Assembly (NCBI GenBank): GCA_030673995.1
Contig: DAOUYU010000100.1
Location: 1-6,392 of the forward strand
Reading direction: 5' to 3'
Source of the DNA: Candidatus Aminicenantota bacterium
GTDB taxonomy: Bacteria; Acidobacteriota; Aminicenantia; Aminicenantales; Aminicenantaceae
DNA length: 6,392 nucleotides
In this document: positions 5,221 to 6,392 of the stretch, in pieces
How the letters are laid out: each line of letters opens with the position of its first letter
Position numbering within the stretch: the stretch's first letter is position 1
Translations under genes and position numbers: made by a program
The notes under the pieces: generated by a model
The model's input: the letters and a program-made list of their open reading frames with translations, nothing else
Told to the model about the DNA's origin: nothing
Database searches by the model: none

Positions 5221-5477
5221 ATCTCAAGCTGGTCTATAAGACTTATGACGCTGTCTATTTTTTCTTTTATAACTCCCCTCTCTCCTTCGTATCTTTCCAA
5301 ATCTTCATGGAGCTTTTCCGCTCTCTTTGCCTCATCCTCAAAATCCTTTTTTGTCGACTTCAACTCTTTAAGCTGCTGCTTCAGCCTGGTATTTTCATTT
5401 ATGAGCTTATTTATATAGTCAACAACCTGGGAAATTTTCTCCTCGAGTATTTTAATCCTTTCTAACTCACTTGTCAA
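5217..5477 (-). CDS. Small coiled-coil protein, ZapB-like cell division factor, TTG start
   Basis: The 86-residue product is almost entirely a predicted coiled coil: LERIKILEEKISQVVDYINKL with heptad-spaced hydrophobics, then NENTRLKQQLKELK and a second charged helix ending DSVISLIDQLEI. It has no membrane segment or enzymatic motif. Length and composition resemble E. coli ZapB (about 80 residues, all coiled coil), which partners ZapA at the division site. The match is in character rather than in a diagnostic motif. The 4-nt ATGA overlap with zapA supports a shared function. The TTG at 5477 is chosen because AAGGAGG (5489-5483) lies 5 nt upstream; no ATG occurs near the N terminus in this frame. 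The start overlaps the end of pheT by 11 nt. The same TTG also begins a promoter-like sequence. Another small division or scaffold protein is possible. Confidence 0.8.
   Translation of the reverse strand: MTSELERIKILEEKISQVVDYINKLINENTRLKQQLKELKSTKKDFEDEAKRAEKLHEDLERYEGERGVIKEKIDSVISLIDQLEI
5449..5477 (-). promoter_or_regulatory. Candidate sigma-70-type internal promoter for zapA-rny and downstream genes
   Basis: On the minus strand TTGACA (5477-5472, 6/6 to the -35 consensus) is separated by 17 nt from TAAAAT (5454-5449, 5/6 to TATAAT). Transcription would begin near 5442, inside the ZapB-like gene, and the first complete gene on the RNA would be zapA. It overlaps coding sequence, so chance cannot be excluded; the consensus match and ideal spacing are seen directly, and function is inferred. 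Confidence 0.5.
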
Positions 5478-6392
5478 TTTTCCCTCCTTCCCTTAATTGG
5501 AAATTGAATTTTTCCTCTAAAGTATTAATAATTCTTTGCTGAAGGGTGTCTATCTCTTCAGCTAACAGTGTTCTCTGTGAATGACTATACACTAAACGAA
5601 AAGACAGGCTAACCTTGTCCTTTGGAATGGAGGCCCCTGAAAAACGGTCATATAGGCCAAACTCCTGCAGGAAAGGAATAGAGAGTTTCCCTACAGTATC
5701 CTTAATAACATGATAAGAAACACTCCTGTCTGCAATGAAAGAGATATCACGAATGATGTTCGGGAATCTAACAACTGGAGTATAATGAAAAGACTGAGGC
5801 TGCTTTTCGAATAACGCAGCAAGGTTTAATTCCGCTCCCCAGACAGCATCCTCTTGCAAAGAAGAGTGGAGAAGACTCTTTTTGAGCAACCCAAAAAATC
5901 CTACGGGTTCTTCCTTTAATATCAGCGAGAGAGAATATTCCGGCTCGAAGAAAGAATGATCTTCTTCCTTAAAGGAAAAAGGCAAGTGCCTCAAATGAGA
6001 CATTAGAGATTCCAGAGTTCCTTTCAAGTGGAAAAAATCAGTTTCCTCATTCTTCCCCTTCCAGTTCGACATACCCAAAAGACCTGTGGTCACCAGAGCA
6101 AGAGTGAGTTGTTCTCGAGTGGTCTCATTTTCCCAAAAGTAAATATTGCCCACCTCAAAGAGATGAATCCCTTCAGCCCCCCTGTTTTTATTCCAGGCAA
6201 TGTTCTCCAGCAATCCCCCTATCAGAGTTGTCTTGAGCATCGAAGCATTTGAAGAAAATGGATTTCTAATCTCTATGGCTTTGTGTCCTGTCTGAAAACG
6301 GGACTCTTCTCCAGGTTCGGAAAAGCTGAAATTCAGCACCTCATCGAAACCATAGTGGAAGAGTTTCTGGCGCAGTTTATTTATTTTTTCCC
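5467..6392 (-). CDS. pheT: Phenylalanyl-tRNA synthetase beta subunit, C-terminal part (5' end outside window)
   Basis: The frame is open to the window edge and shows the last 307 residues of PheT, which with PheS forms the alpha2-beta2 synthetase charging tRNA-Phe. Near the window edge LFHYGFDEVLNFSF begins the B6/B7 synthetase-like module of the beta subunit. EIRNPFSSNASMLKTTLIGGLLENIAWNKNR and IHLFEVGNIYF follow, matching the usual NP.S.....R..L..GLL and FE.G blocks. The last ~95 residues (about 5778-5480) are the ferredoxin-fold anticodon-binding domain: PVVRFPNIIRDISFIAD, LYDRFSGASIPKDKVSLSFRLVYSHSQRTL and a final helix ending FNFQLREG. The GTG at 6339 is an internal valine, not a start. 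The TGA at 5469-5467 overlaps the TTG of the next gene by 11 nt. pheS and the editing domain are expected upstream, outside the window. Confidence 0.96.
   Translation of the reverse strand, partial: EKINKLRQKLFHYGFDEVLNFSFSEPGEESRFQTGHKAIEIRNPFSSNASMLKTTLIGGLLENIAWNKNRGAEGIHLFEVGNIYFWENETTREQLTLALVTTGLLGMSNWKGKNEETDFFHLKGTLESLMSHLRHLPFSFKEEDHSFFEPEYSLSLILKEEPVGFFGLLKKSLLHSSLQEDAVWGAELNLAALFEKQPQSFHYTPVVRFPNIIRDISFIADRSVSYHVIKDTVGKLSIPFLQEFGLYDRFSGASIPKDKVSLSFRLVYSHSQRTLLAEEIDTLQQRIINTLEEKFNFQLREGGKIDK
5483..5489 (-). promoter_or_regulatory. Shine-Dalgarno site supporting the TTG start of the ZapB-like gene
   Basis: AAGGAGG on the minus strand, followed by GAAAA and TTG at 5477-5475. It lies inside the 3' end of pheT, and its strength makes the otherwise uncommon TTG start credible. 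Confidence 0.75.

Overview
The window is one block of eight tightly packed genes, all on the minus strand. Read in the direction of transcription (from position 6392 to 1) they are: pheT (3' part only), a ZapB-like coiled-coil gene, zapA, a structured 136-nt leader, rny (RNase Y), a YmdB-type metallophosphoesterase, xseA, xseB, and ispA (5' part, cut by the window edge). Four of the seven gene junctions overlap: three by exactly 11 nt and one by 4 nt (ATGA). Two others are short gaps of 6 and 34 nt. The only substantial non-coding stretch is zapA-rny. No rRNA, tRNA, mobile element, CRISPR array or strong intrinsic terminator was found, and the long open frames on the plus strand are shadows of these genes.

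Organism: a bacterium of moderate base composition (roughly mid-40s percent GC by eye) with canonical Shine-Dalgarno sites, including an 11-nt exact complement of the usual 16S 3' tail. The order pheT-zapA-rny-ymdB-xseA-xseB-ispA resembles the arrangement in Deltaproteobacteria and in uncultured lineages such as Aminicenantes or Acidobacteriota. I cannot place it more precisely by eye. This is core chromosome, not an accessory island.

Roles: pheT encodes the beta subunit of phenylalanyl-tRNA synthetase. ZapB-like and ZapA would support the FtsZ ring. RNase Y starts mRNA decay at the membrane, and its partner YmdB hydrolyses cyclic nucleotide phosphodiesters. XseA and XseB form exonuclease VII. 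IspA makes the prenyl diphosphate used for quinones and undecaprenyl carrier.

No wholly new system is apparent, but four details stand out. (1) XseB ends in DDDIPF, identical to the protein-binding tip of single-stranded DNA-binding protein (SSB). (2) The very strong rny Shine-Dalgarno is buried in a predicted 9-bp hairpin at the end of a multi-hairpin leader, which suggests regulated RNase Y translation. (3) A near-consensus sigma-70-type promoter starts exactly at the TTG start codon of the ZapB-like gene. (4) IspA has a shortened loop after its second aspartate motif and lacks the usual GKxxGxD segment.
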